From: a virus | Virus record (IMG/VR): IMGVR_UViG_3300044823_000014 | Coordinates: 1 to 37,944 of that record | DNA: 37,944 nt | Reading direction: 5' to 3' (one strand) | Part shown: positions 1-6,727 of the stretch, piece by piece | Position numbering within the stretch: the stretch's first letter is position 1 | How the letters are laid out: each line of letters opens with the position of its first letter | Made by a program: the position numbers and the translations under genes | The notes under the pieces: generated by a model | The model's database searches: none | Seen by the model: the letters and a program-made list of their open reading frames with translations, nothing else | What the model was told of the DNA's origin: nothing

Positions 1-188
1 GCCATCGTCGCCGTCATGCTCTCCTTGAACGGGCATCTTGAAGTTTCCGTACGGCGCTGTAGCGATTGTCCAGACGCTGCGCTTGTTGCGCCCGGCGGGG
101 TTTGGCAGGGCGTGGGCTAGTCCGCCGTGCGGGTTTGTCTCGCGCCCCAAAACGCGGCCGGCCATGACGCCGGTATTGATCCGGTTGG
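1..188. repeat. Terminal redundancy, left copy
   Basis: This 188-bp segment is repeated at the right end (37757-37944). There is a single difference, A at 61 versus G at 37817, which is synonymous (Ala) in the methyltransferase frame. Together with reading frames that continue exactly across the join, this shows the contig closes to a circle of about 37,756 bp. It may be an assembly overlap of a circular or circularly permuted genome rather than a biological terminal repeat. Confidence 0.95.
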
Positions 189-1341
189 CGGGTCCGATGT
201 TGGTTTCGTCCCACTCGCGAGCGACCGGCTCCTTGATCGCGTCCGCGTCGTAGAAGTACCGCGCCGACTTCGTGAGCAGGTACACCATCTCGTGCGCCGG
301 AGTCGTGCGATCCGTGACGCTGGACGGCATCGGGTTCGGCTTGTGCCACACCACCTCATCCCGCCAGAACCACCCATCGGCGCGGAGCGCCGTCACGACG
401 GCTTGCGGAACCCCCATCCGGTCTTTCGGTTTCAGCCCGACTTGCCGGAAGTACCGTCTTAGCCCACCAGGAACGGCAGCCTCGTCGCACTCGTATGTGG
501 ACAGTAGCCCCAGCAGCCGATTGCGCAGTTGCAGTTGAAGCAGAGGACCCTGAACCGGTCCCTCGGATAGCCGAGCCGCCTGATCTCCCGGTATATCTGG
601 ATCGAACTGGACCGACTGCTCCCCGTCAGTGCCTTCCGATGCTCCGCTCCGTCCCCGTTGACATGGTCCACCGTCAGGAACTCCCGCATCGTCTCCCCGC
701 AGCAGGCACACTTCCCGCCCAGGTTGTCGATCACGTCCCTCTTGGTCCGCCTGCTCCGGTTGAGACTGCGCTCCAGAAAGGCGGCTCGGTTGCGTCGATA
801 GTTGGCCCTCGACTCCTTGGCTCGCCACTCCGGGTCTATCGCATACTGGCGAACCTTCCACGCCTCCAGGTAGCAGCGACGGCAGAGGCCCTTCGCCCGC
901 TTCGTCGGGTTGGTCGAGCCGCAAGCCGAACATGTCCAGGACGATGCGTCGGAGCGTTGTGAGGTCAACATCTTCCCGTATTCTAACACGGTGCGCGGAC
1001 ACGGTAGCGTAAGAGTCGCCCAGGTTTAGGAACAGGCAGCCGTCGGGCCGGAGAATGCGCCGGACGCCTCGGAAGACCTCGACCATGTGCGCGACGTAAA
1101 GCTCGACCGTGGGCTCCAGACCCAGGACGCCCGTCCAGTCGCCCCATACGCTCGGCTCGATGCCGTAGTCCCGGAGTCCGAGGTACGGCGGGCTCGTTAC
1201 GACGCACTGGACGGACTCGGGCTCCATCTCGGCCATGACTGCCCGGCAGTCGCCAGCCAGGATCGTTAGCCAGTCGTCGGCGTAGTAAGGCGGGACATGT
1301 CCCGGGACAACCACCGGGACACGCGGATTTGTCCCGGTCAT
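1..1341 (-). CDS. DNA methyltransferase (beta-class), N-terminal 447 residues; continues across the window end
   Basis: SAM-dependent DNA amino-methyltransferase. The ATG at 1341 overlaps the helicase stop (ATGA). I checked this frame triplet by triplet and it has no stop from 1341 to 1. It resumes in phase at 37756 and ends at 37058, giving 679 aa. Visible motifs are TSPPY (residues 49-53, motif IV), the LFLNLGDSYA stretch (around 105-115), GLKPKD (302-307), and WHKPNPMPSSVTDR with YFYDADAIKEP further on. Motif I is in the other part. Residues about 118-295 coincide with an HNH gene in the +1 frame and read as low-complexity Gly/Pro/Gln/Arg sequence. Removing the two nested-gene segments leaves about 331 aa, the usual size for this family. 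TSPPY does not settle m4C versus m6A. An intron or intein was considered, but no intein motifs are seen. Confidence 0.88.
   Translation of the reverse strand, partial: MTGTNPRVPVVVPGHVPPYYADDWLTILAGDCRAVMAEMEPESVQCVVTSPPYLGLRDYGIEPSVWGDWTGVLGLEPTVELYVAHMVEVFRGVRRILRPDGCLFLNLGDSYATVSAHRVRIREDVDLTTLRRIVLDMFGLRLDQPDEAGEGPLPSLLPGGVEGSPVCDRPGVASQGVEGQLSTQPSRLSGAQSQPEQADQEGRDRQPGREVCLLRGDDAGVPDGGPCQRGRSGASEGTDGEQSVQFDPDIPGDQAARLSEGPVQGPLLQLQLRNRLLGLLSTYECDEAAVPGGLRRYFRQVGLKPKDRMGVPQAVVTALRADGWFWRDEVVWHKPNPMPSSVTDRTTPAHEMVYLLTKSARYFYDADAIKEPVAREWDETNIGPANRINTGVMAGRVLGRETNPHGGLAHALPNPAGRNKRSVWTIATAPYGNFKMPVQGEHDGDDG
459..971 (-). CDS. HNH homing-type endonuclease nested in the methyltransferase gene (sense, +1 frame)
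   Basis: About 170 aa. The N-terminal part has a zinc-finger-like CSACGSTNP ... LCRRC motif. A basic linker follows (RANYRRNRAAFLERSLNRS), then an HNH fold: a CACC knuckle, LTVDHVNGDG and VLCFNCNCAIGCWGYCPH. This is the typical free-standing phage HNH architecture. The gene lies wholly inside the methyltransferase ORF on the same strand, shifted one base. It stops (TAA at 461-459) just before methyltransferase sequence becomes recognisable again. I chose ATG at 971 because an extended -10 (TGTTAGAAT, 988-980) would start transcription almost at that ATG; GTG at 989 is the alternative. Expected role: cleaving methyltransferase alleles that lack the insert. Confidence 0.85.
   Translation of the reverse strand: MLTSQRSDASSWTCSACGSTNPTKRAKGLCRRCYLEAWKVRQYAIDPEWRAKESRANYRRNRAAFLERSLNRSRRTKRDVIDNLGGKCACCGETMREFLTVDHVNGDGAEHRKALTGSSRSSSIQIYREIRRLGYPRDRFRVLCFNCNCAIGCWGYCPHTSATRLPFLVG
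980..988 (-). promoter_or_regulatory. Extended -10 promoter candidate for nested HNH gene (leaderless)
   Basis: TGTTAGAAT on the minus strand matches an extended -10 (TGN plus five of six of TATAAT). Eight bases separate it from ATG 971, so transcription would begin at or next to the start codon. No good -35 is seen. The plus-strand HNH gene has the same geometry. Confidence 0.35.
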
Positions 1342-1342
1342 G
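1291..1342. repeat. GGGACA/TGTCCC cluster, copy at methyltransferase start
   Basis: Five hexamers at 1292, 1298, 1304, 1316 and 1330 include the perfect 14-bp palindrome CGGGACATGTCCCG. The offsets (0, 6, 12, 24, 38) are identical to those in the hub copy at 12881-12932, and both end with GTCCCGGTCATG. This copy also encodes the methyltransferase N-terminus and covers its start codon, so a bound protein could affect its transcription. Confidence 0.75.
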
Positions 1343-3122
1343 CTTGGCTCGTCGCGTTCATCGGCATCGGGGCGTTGTCTACCAGCATCCAATCGTTGCC
1401 CATTCGGACCAACCTCTTGTCTCGGTTGAGGGATCGCCGGACGGTATCGACTGCGGCGCCGAGTGCCATCGCGATTGCGGAGGTGGACTGCCGGCCGTTG
1501 CCGATGAACTCGACCGCTCTGTCCGCTACCGAACCTGATCCAGTACCAGGCTGAGCGATGTAGTCGGCCATCTCGAAGGTCGCGGTTTCGGGGGTGACTC
1601 CATCGGGGGACCAGACGAGGCGGTAGGAGATCGGGCGGTACATCTTGGAGTCGTTGACCTTGGTATGACGGAGGGCGCAAGTCACGTCGTCTTCGCCCCT
1701 GGCGATCTCTCCGAGGCTCCAGACGCTCCGAGCGGCGTTGACCTTGTAGACGGACCCGTAGGGGTTCTGGTTGGGCTGCTGGCCCTTCCTGATCGGTCCT
1801 GGCTTGGCTACGTGGTCGATCACGATGACGGTCAGATCAGACCCTAGAACCCGGATGGCTTCGAAGAACTTGAGGGCTCCTTCATTCGCGTCTCCGTACT
1901 CTCCCTGAGAACCGATGGCGGCGCCGGCCGAGTCGATCACGACTAGGACTATCCCGCGTTTGGCGATCTCGGTTGAGAGCTGCTCGGCGTCGTCTGCGAG
2001 AGGTGCGAGGCAGCGACGGTAGGCGATGCGTGGAGGATCGAACCCCATCCCACCCGCGATCTTGCGGATCCGGGTCTTGACGGTCTTGGCGTTGGTCTCC
2101 CAATCGAGGTAGAGGACGGGCCCGGTGATCGCCGGGGGTATGCCGGGGATGATCTCAATGCCCAACTGGACAGAGAGCGCGAGAGCGAGGGCGGCGTAAC
2201 TCTTGCCGCTCCCTCCCGGAGCGAACAGGACGGTTGTTTCGCCGCGGGGTGCTACCGGGTCCAGAGCGTAGGATCGGAACTCGGGCGGCTCATCGAACCC
2301 GTCGATATCCACGATGGGCTCGCCCTTGGACTCCGCGACCAGCACGGCCACGAAGGCCTGCTCGATCACGTCCTGCCAGTCGATCCGCTCGTCCTTCACC
2401 CGGGCCTGGAGGCTCTTGGCGAAGTCCATCCGGCCTTTCGGTGCGGAGAGGTTCTGCCGCCCCATCGAGACGTGTCCGTCCCGGAGATTGATCCCGGGGA
2501 GGTGGCAGACGATCAGGACGTCGGCGGTCGTGTCTGAGGATCGGTGCTTGAGCTTGGTGAAGGTGATCTCGATTTGTTGCGCCGGCCAGGTGAGGAAGTA
2601 ACCGAGGCCGCGTTTCTCCAGCTTGAAGTCGCGGGAGATTGTCCGGCCGGTAGCCTGGAGGTGTAGAAGTTCGGCGGTTGCGCGCTGGACGGCTTCCTCG
2701 GGGTTGCCTCCGTCCTCGTAACCGATCGCGGCGATGCGCCCGGCCGCTCCGATCAGGCGGCGCATAACCGCCTTTCGGGCCACCACCTTGGCGTACTGCA
2801 CGGCATGAACCGAGGTAGGGGTGTCGTTCCCGAGAGCGGAGAGGTAGCTAGCGCCGCCTACGGCTTGGAGCTCACCCGCCCGGTCCAACTCTTCCGCGAG
2901 GAGCACGACGTCCGCCGGCTGCCCCTTTTCATAAAGCCGGAGGGCTGCCGAGTAGATGATGCCGTGGCTCTGACGGTAGAAGTCCGAGGGCTGGAGAACG
3001 TCCATCACGTCCGCGATGACCGCCTGATCTATCAGCAGACTACCTAGGCAGGCGCGCTCGGCCTCGTCATCTCGCGGGGGCGTACCTGCCTCGTCACGCT
3101 TGGCCCGAATGGCTGTCGTCAT
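1338..3122 (-). CDS. Replicative helicase: DnaB N-terminal domain plus RepA-like RecA-fold ATPase
   Basis: 594 aa. Residues about 20-150 match the DnaB N-terminal domain (ERACLGSLLIDQ, then SDFYRQSHGIIYSAALRLYEKG). Residues about 165-265 are a separate module seen in actinobacterial mobile-element ATPases. From about 285 comes a RepA/KaiC-type RecA ATPase with Walker A GGSGKS (303-308), Walker B VVIDSAG (394-400) and VIVIDHVAKPG. A short winged-helix-like tail (TSAIAMALGAAVDTVRRSL) follows. It is probably the phage replicative helicase, or a helicase/loader hybrid. The start overlaps the upstream gene (ATGA), and its own stop overlaps the methyltransferase ATG. I see no primase motif. Confidence 0.85.
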   Translation of the reverse strand: MTTAIRAKRDEAGTPPRDDEAERACLGSLLIDQAVIADVMDVLQPSDFYRQSHGIIYSAALRLYEKGQPADVVLLAEELDRAGELQAVGGASYLSALGNDTPTSVHAVQYAKVVARKAVMRRLIGAAGRIAAIGYEDGGNPEEAVQRATAELLHLQATGRTISRDFKLEKRGLGYFLTWPAQQIEITFTKLKHRSSDTTADVLIVCHLPGINLRDGHVSMGRQNLSAPKGRMDFAKSLQARVKDERIDWQDVIEQAFVAVLVAESKGEPIVDIDGFDEPPEFRSYALDPVAPRGETTVLFAPGGSGKSYAALALALSVQLGIEIIPGIPPAITGPVLYLDWETNAKTVKTRIRKIAGGMGFDPPRIAYRRCLAPLADDAEQLSTEIAKRGIVLVVIDSAGAAIGSQGEYGDANEGALKFFEAIRVLGSDLTVIVIDHVAKPGPIRKGQQPNQNPYGSVYKVNAARSVWSLGEIARGEDDVTCALRHTKVNDSKMYRPISYRLVWSPDGVTPETATFEMADYIAQPGTGSGSVADRAVEFIGNGRQSTSAIAMALGAAVDTVRRSLNRDKRLVRMGNDWMLVDNAPMPMNATSQA

Positions 3123-3385
3123 CGCAACGACTCGTTCAGGTTGGCAAGAGCGGCACTGAGGGCGTCGAATTCCTGCCGGGCGATCCCGACTACTCCCGTC
3201 CCGTCGCCCATCTTGTGTTCGGTCAGGACGAATGCGGTTGAGTCGATTGCCTCTGCCGCGCGGGCTAGGTCTTTCAGTGCCGGCCAGAGGATCGGGGAGA
3301 AGGCAACACGCTTGTACCCTTCCCTCTTCTCGGACCAGATCGCCATGTCGATCTTGAGGGCTTCGAGCCTGTCCGCAGCGGTCAT
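3119..3385 (-). CDS. Hypothetical protein, 88 aa
   Basis: Starts at ATG 3385 within the upstream stop (ATGA) and ends in the helicase start (ATGA). It begins MTAADRLEALK and contains FSPILWPALKDLARAAEAIDS followed by an amphipathic C-terminal helix. Its N-terminus resembles the next gene upstream (MSAADRLAEL), so the two may be diverged duplicates. No function recognised. Confidence 0.7.
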   Translation of the reverse strand: MTAADRLEALKIDMAIWSEKREGYKRVAFSPILWPALKDLARAAEAIDSTAFVLTEHKMGDGTGVVGIARQEFDALSAALANLNESLR

Positions 3386-3666
3386 CCCAGCACCTTTTCC
3401 AGGGCTTCCAGAGCCAACTCCATCCCGTAGGTGTTGCGAGCCGCTTCGGGGATATCGACGTACTGATCCACCGCTCGCACCAGATCCACCAGCGCCGGGA
3501 GGGCGTCCAGGAAGATCACGGCATCGGCGATGTCGAATGCCAGGGTGTCGTCCCGTTGGTTGGCGAGCCACAGAGTCGGCGCGTTCCGGCGCTCCGAGCG
3601 GTGCTTGTCTCCCGGCTCAATCGCCCACTGATCCACAAGCTCGGCGAGCCTGTCGGCGGCGCTCAT
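3382..3666 (-). CDS. Hypothetical protein, 94 aa
   Basis: Acidic helical protein beginning MSAADRLAELVDQW. The C-terminal half, FLDALPALVDLVRAVDQYV, matches the general pattern of small phage proteins that track with early genes. It is coupled by ATGA overlaps on both sides. No domain recognised. Confidence 0.7.
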   Translation of the reverse strand: MSAADRLAELVDQWAIEPGDKHRSERRNAPTLWLANQRDDTLAFDIADAVIFLDALPALVDLVRAVDQYVDIPEAARNTYGMELALEALEKVLG

Positions 3667-3848
3667 CGTCCGAGTACGAAGCGTGCGCGGATCATCCGAA
3701 CCTCTCGCGCCATGTCGGAACGGCCGGCCATCTCCAAACGCTCTTCTGCCTGATGCAAGGCGCGGTAGGCCCTATCACGCTCCCATCCGGTCTGTCGTGC
3801 GTCTGCGTTGTCCGTAGGGTCTTGTGGGGCATCCTGCGCGGCGGTCAT
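3663..3848 (-). CDS. Hypothetical protein, 61 aa
   Basis: I set the start at ATG 3848 because it overlaps the stop of the 48-aa zinc-ribbon gene (ATGA). A longer ORF to 3869 would ignore that coupling. The sequence is charged and helical (RDRAYRALHQAEERLEMAG). Function unknown. Confidence 0.6.
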   Translation of the reverse strand: MTAAQDAPQDPTDNADARQTGWERDRAYRALHQAEERLEMAGRSDMAREVRMIRARFVLGR

Positions 3849-3991
3849 CGGGCGCAACGATGGAGCCAACCATCCGCGTCACGCCACGCGGCGTCACATG
3901 CCTGGGAACAGTGGCGGCTCGCCCACCAAACGGTGGCGCCGCAACCTTGACAGCGGCAGGGGCCGAGGATCGTTCGCATTGCTCGTGCCAT
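3845..3991 (-). CDS. Small cysteine-rich (zinc-ribbon-like) protein, 48 aa
   Basis: Starts at ATG 3991 after the leader AGACGAAAGGACG (4009-3997), the same 13-mer found before three other early genes. It contains C-R-C-x2-C and a later HCSQAC, which together could bind zinc. The stop overlaps the next start (ATGA). The shared leader and coupling support a real gene. Role unknown, possibly DNA or RNA binding. Confidence 0.55.
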   Translation of the reverse strand: MARAMRTILGPCRCQGCGATVWWASRHCSQACDAAWRDADGWLHRCAR

Positions 3992-4024
3992 TGGTTCGTC
4001 CTTTCGTCTGGGTGAGGCGGGAGT

Positions 4025-4348
4025 TTATACCCGGGGCTCGTGCTTGGCTAGGTACTCTCGGATCAGCGGGCGGTACTTCGAGGTTTCGACGGTGAAAGCG
4101 TTTCCGGAGAGGCAGGCCAGGACGGCATGATAGCGGTCTGAGGGAGCGCGCTTGCCCATCCGGGCGGAGTCCTTGACGTGTTCGAGGGTAAGGCGTCCGG
4201 CGCAGACGTGTTCGGGGACCAGTTGGGCCAGGACGCATATCCCGCGGTCACGTTCCCAGATCCGCGCCACGTCCGCATCGGTGAACCTTGACGCGGGGCC
4301 GGGGGTCTTGACTCTGTTCGTGCCGGCCATCGCGAGGCGCTCAGCCAC
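4025..4348 (-). CDS. HNH-like endonuclease domain protein
   Basis: 107 aa from GTG 4348; ATG 4330 would give 101 aa. Neither start has a clear ribosome site. The core DADVARIWERDRGICVLAQL ... CAGRLTLEHVKD ... AVLACLSGNAFTVET resembles a compact HNH nuclease: the LEHVKD histidine pair and the late asparagine fit, while the zinc knuckles are reduced. It lies in the early block and might be a free-standing endonuclease or DNA-processing factor. A TATAAA stretch at 4029-4024 overlaps its stop and could serve the next gene. Confidence 0.6.
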   Translation of the reverse strand: MAERLAMAGTNRVKTPGPASRFTDADVARIWERDRGICVLAQLVPEHVCAGRLTLEHVKDSARMGKRAPSDRYHAVLACLSGNAFTVETSKYRPLIREYLAKHEPRV

Positions 4349-4377
4349 GTGAGGGGGTCTTTGGTGTCATGGCTTGG

Positions 4378-4824
4378 TTACTCCCCAACCGAAAGGGCGG
4401 TTTGTCCGGGCGCCTCGATGCGCTCGCGGTAATGCGCCTGCTCCGGTCCGCAATGTTGTTGCAGGCAGTCCCACGCCCCACTGCCGTGGCGGAAGACGTG
4501 TCCGAGGATCAGGGTCCGCCCCTGCGAGTCGTGGGGATACCAGGTCTGCTCGCCTTCCTCGCCCGGCTCATCCGAGGCGTAGAAGTGCCAGCAGTCCAGC
4601 TTGCGGAAGACGCACGGCGCTCCCGTTCCGCTGTCTGGACAATGGCGGCGCGGCCGGACGGTCCAGCATTCGCACTCGCGCATCTCCGCCTTCTCGCGCT
4701 CCTGAAACGTGACCACAAGCCACCGTTCATCGGCGTACTCCTGCGCGGCAGCGGGCATGTCGGGATATTCCGAGACGGGCATCCAAACGTCGCCGTCCTC
4801 GTTTTCGTAGGCGTGAACGCTCAC
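4378..4824 (-). CDS. Hypothetical cysteine-containing protein, 148 aa
   Basis: GTG start at 4824 overlaps the upstream stop (GTGA). The protein is acidic and aromatic with several cysteines (ECECWTVRP, HCPDSGTGAPC, KLDCWHFY). It has no membrane segment or recognisable catalytic motif. Its place in a coupled early operon suggests a host-takeover or accessory role; that is inference. Confidence 0.6.
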   Translation of the reverse strand: MSVHAYENEDGDVWMPVSEYPDMPAAAQEYADERWLVVTFQEREKAEMRECECWTVRPRRHCPDSGTGAPCVFRKLDCWHFYASDEPGEEGEQTWYPHDSQGRTLILGHVFRHGSGAWDCLQQHCGPEQAHYRERIEAPGQTALSVGE

Positions 4825-5075
4825 TTCTTGGTTACTCCCTTTGGGGCTGACAACTTCTCTTTGAGGGCGAGATAGGCGAGAGTCGGGGTCTCCTCGCGTG
4901 ACTCATAGCGCGGCACCATGCTGTCCCATGCTGTTGCCCATGCCTCTCCGAAGTCGATGAGAGTCACTACGACGGTCAGACCCATTGAGCGGGCGCATTC
5001 GGTGCAAGCCTCGCGTGCGGCTCGCTCGCGGGCGTACTCTCTCAGTTCGTCCAGTTGTTCCAGCGACAGGCTCAT
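4821..5075 (-). CDS. Hypothetical protein, 84 aa
   Basis: ATG at 5075 overlaps the upstream stop (ATGA). The N-terminal helix (LEQLDELREYARERAAREACTEC) carries a CTEC pair, and the C-terminus ends in KGVTKK. No family recognised. Confidence 0.6.
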   Translation of the reverse strand: MSLSLEQLDELREYARERAAREACTECARSMGLTVVVTLIDFGEAWATAWDSMVPRYESREETPTLAYLALKEKLSAPKGVTKK

Positions 5076-5206
5076 AGTTCGGGGTTCTCCTTCTGAGGGA
5101 CTGACAGTTCTGGCTCCATGAACCGACCAACGTACCGAGTCTGCTTTCCCTTCTTGCCGATGGCGACCAGCAGGAAGATGTCGTCAGGCCCGAGCGTGAG
5201 GTTCAT
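5072..5206 (-). CDS. Small hypothetical protein, 44 aa
   Basis: I placed the start at ATG 5206 because it overlaps the stop of the membrane gene (ATGA). The ORF extends upstream to 5446, but that part is a shadow. The sequence MNLTLGPDDIFLLVAIG then KKGKQTRYVGRFMEPEL looks like a small beta-rich domain. Function unknown. Confidence 0.55.
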   Translation of the reverse strand: MNLTLGPDDIFLLVAIGKKGKQTRYVGRFMEPELSVPQKENPEL

Positions 5207-5394
5207 CGGAAGAACCGCGCGAGGAACACGAACGCCACGACCCAGCCGATGCCCAGGAACGGGATCGGGTACAGATGCGCGATCGGTCCTGATAGCACAG
5301 CCAGTGGCCATGCCACAGGCATAATCAACGCGGTGTTGCGCACCGCACGAACAGTCGTTTTGCCAACTTGCGTGAGATGTCGATCTGTAGTCAT
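5203..5394 (-). CDS. Small membrane protein, 63 aa
   Basis: First gene after the operator-bearing promoter at 5436-5464. Its leader contains AGACGAAAGGACG (5415-5403) as ribosome site. After a basic N-terminus come hydrophobic stretches TALIMPVAWPLAVLSGP and PFLGIGWVVAFVFLARFF, that is, two membrane segments. Early small membrane proteins in phages often act in host interference or superinfection exclusion; nothing in the sequence decides it. Confidence 0.65.
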   Translation of the reverse strand: MTTDRHLTQVGKTTVRAVRNTALIMPVAWPLAVLSGPIAHLYPIPFLGIGWVVAFVFLARFFR

Positions 5395-5435
5395 GCTTCA
5401 CTCGTCCTTTCGTCTCGGTTCTGACCCTTTGCGTC

Positions 5436-5464
5436 AGGGTAACCATTGTCGGGTTACTTGTCTA
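5436..5464 (-). promoter_or_regulatory. Early promoter with 19-bp palindromic operator (site a)
   Basis: Minus strand: TAGACA (-35, 5464-5459), 17-base spacer, TACCCT (-10, 5441-5436). The palindrome GTAACC-N7-GGTTAC occupies 5439-5457, filling the spacer and overlapping -10. The upstream exonuclease gene ends on it: its last codons and stop are read from GTAGACAAGTAA. Confidence 0.75.
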
Positions 5465-6173
5465 CCCTTGGCAGCACCGGCCAGTCTCGGGCAATGCTCT
5501 GGTGGGGTTGACGTTCCTCTTCGGGCAGGGCGTCGTTCTTGCGCTTGAGATACGCCTCGAACGATGCGGACTGCTGGAACTTCCAACCCTTCTGAACCTC
5601 GTGGAGCTGGGCCAGGTTCATCATCGCGATCTCCGGGAGCCGGCCGAGACGGATAGCGAGACGTGCGGCCATGAGGGCGTCGGCGGTGGCGCCGTGGGCT
5701 GTGCCTTCCTGGGGGACGTGGTAGAGCGCGGCAACGTCCACGAGCTTGCGGGAGCCCTTGCGGTACGGGTCAACGGCCTTATCGATCACGAGAGGGTCCA
5801 CCACGAGCAACCCGGAGAGGTCGCAGTCTATCCCGTAGCGGTAGCACTCGCGGGAGACGACGGTGAGGTCGTAGGGGGCGTTGTAGATTACGACCGGAAC
5901 CCCGAGCCGGACGGAGCCGTGAAGCTGCGAGACGATCTCGGGCAATGCGTCGGCGGGGTCCATCCCGGTGGCGGCGACTTCATTGGTGATGCCGTGAATG
6001 TCGATGGCTTCCTGCGGGATCTCGACTCCCGGATCGACGAGCCAGGAGCGGTCCTCAGGGGCACTCAGGGCGTTGCGCCAGAGGCAGGCGGCGGAGACTA
6101 TCCGCGCTGTCTCGGGGTCGGTGCCGGTGGTCTCTGTGTCGAAGGAGAGGATGAGGCCGTCGGACCAGCTCAT
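5454..6173 (-). CDS. DnaQ-like 3'-5' exonuclease (DEDDh)
   Basis: 239 aa. Exo I motif SFDTETTGTD gives D12 and E14. Then IHGIT, exo II YNAPYDLTVVSRE, and exo III HGATADALMAARLA with the DEDDh histidine and aspartate. This is the epsilon-subunit fold, and the protein is a stand-alone nuclease without a polymerase. It probably acts in phage DNA replication or recombination. ATGA overlap with the upstream gene; its C-terminus ...VDK-stop is formed by the -35 region of promoter a. Confidence 0.9.
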   Translation of the reverse strand: MSWSDGLILSFDTETTGTDPETARIVSAACLWRNALSAPEDRSWLVDPGVEIPQEAIDIHGITNEVAATGMDPADALPEIVSQLHGSVRLGVPVVIYNAPYDLTVVSRECYRYGIDCDLSGLLVVDPLVIDKAVDPYRKGSRKLVDVAALYHVPQEGTAHGATADALMAARLAIRLGRLPEIAMMNLAQLHEVQKGWKFQQSASFEAYLKRKNDALPEEERQPHQSIARDWPVLPRVDK

Positions 6174-6727
6174 TGGGTTTCTCGGTAGGCCTGAACGTCA
6201 ACGAAGTCCGCTTCGCTGCCGCCGTGGTCGGGGTGGTGCGCCATGAGCGCCTCACGGATGCCGCCGGCCTGCTCAACGAGGGCCTTGCCGCGGACCGGAT
6301 CGGGACCGCCGGCGGCCAGCGCGAGGAACCCCGCGTACTGCTCGCCGCGGTGGGTGATGCCGTAGCGGTCCACGGCCCGGAGCGCCTCAAGGCCGAGCGC
6401 GATCGAGCGGACGTTGTGCTGCCACCGCTGGCAGATGTCCGTGGAGTAGGTCAGGCGGCCGCGGGCCGAGTCGAAGCTGATCTCGATGCCGGGATGCATC
6501 GGCTCGCGAGCATTGGCCCTCGGCATGCCATCCTGGCGCACGTCACCCTCGCGGAACCCAGCGCCGATGATGACGTCGCGTCCCGAGATCCATTCGATCT
6601 CGTGGGCCAGCAGAGCCAGTGTGTCGCGCCAATCGGCCTTGAATGTCCACCAAGAGCGGCGGTTAGAGTCGGGCGTGGCGGGGTACGGCCAGACCGGGAG
6701 CGGCCGGAAGGTGTAGTTCACCGTCAC
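6170..6727 (-). CDS. J-domain-like conserved phage protein, 185 aa
   Basis: Begins YTFRPLPVWPYPATPD, contains GRDVIIGAGFREGDVR and HNVRSIALGLEALRAVDRYG, and ends with GGIREALMAHHPDHGG. The HPD tripeptide and the surrounding helix resemble a DnaJ J-domain fragment. Similar proteins are common in actinophage replication modules and are usually unannotated. Role not established; it could recruit host DnaK or simply be structural. ATGA coupling with both neighbours. Confidence 0.7.
   Translation of the reverse strand: MTVNYTFRPLPVWPYPATPDSNRRSWWTFKADWRDTLALLAHEIEWISGRDVIIGAGFREGDVRQDGMPRANAREPMHPGIEISFDSARGRLTYSTDICQRWQHNVRSIALGLEALRAVDRYGITHRGEQYAGFLALAAGGPDPVRGKALVEQAGGIREALMAHHPDHGGSEADFVDVQAYRETQ

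Noticed and set aside
118-990. Intein or group I intron as the explanation for the HNH inserts in the methyltransferase
   Set aside because: No Cys/Ser start, TxxH or HN-Cys motifs at the insert edges, and I could not recognise a group I core by eye. An intron cannot be excluded without RNA data.
4370-4382. GGTTAC half-site near 4376, and another near 4829
   Set aside because: No left arm at the required spacing; they are the reverse complement of ordinary gene ends.
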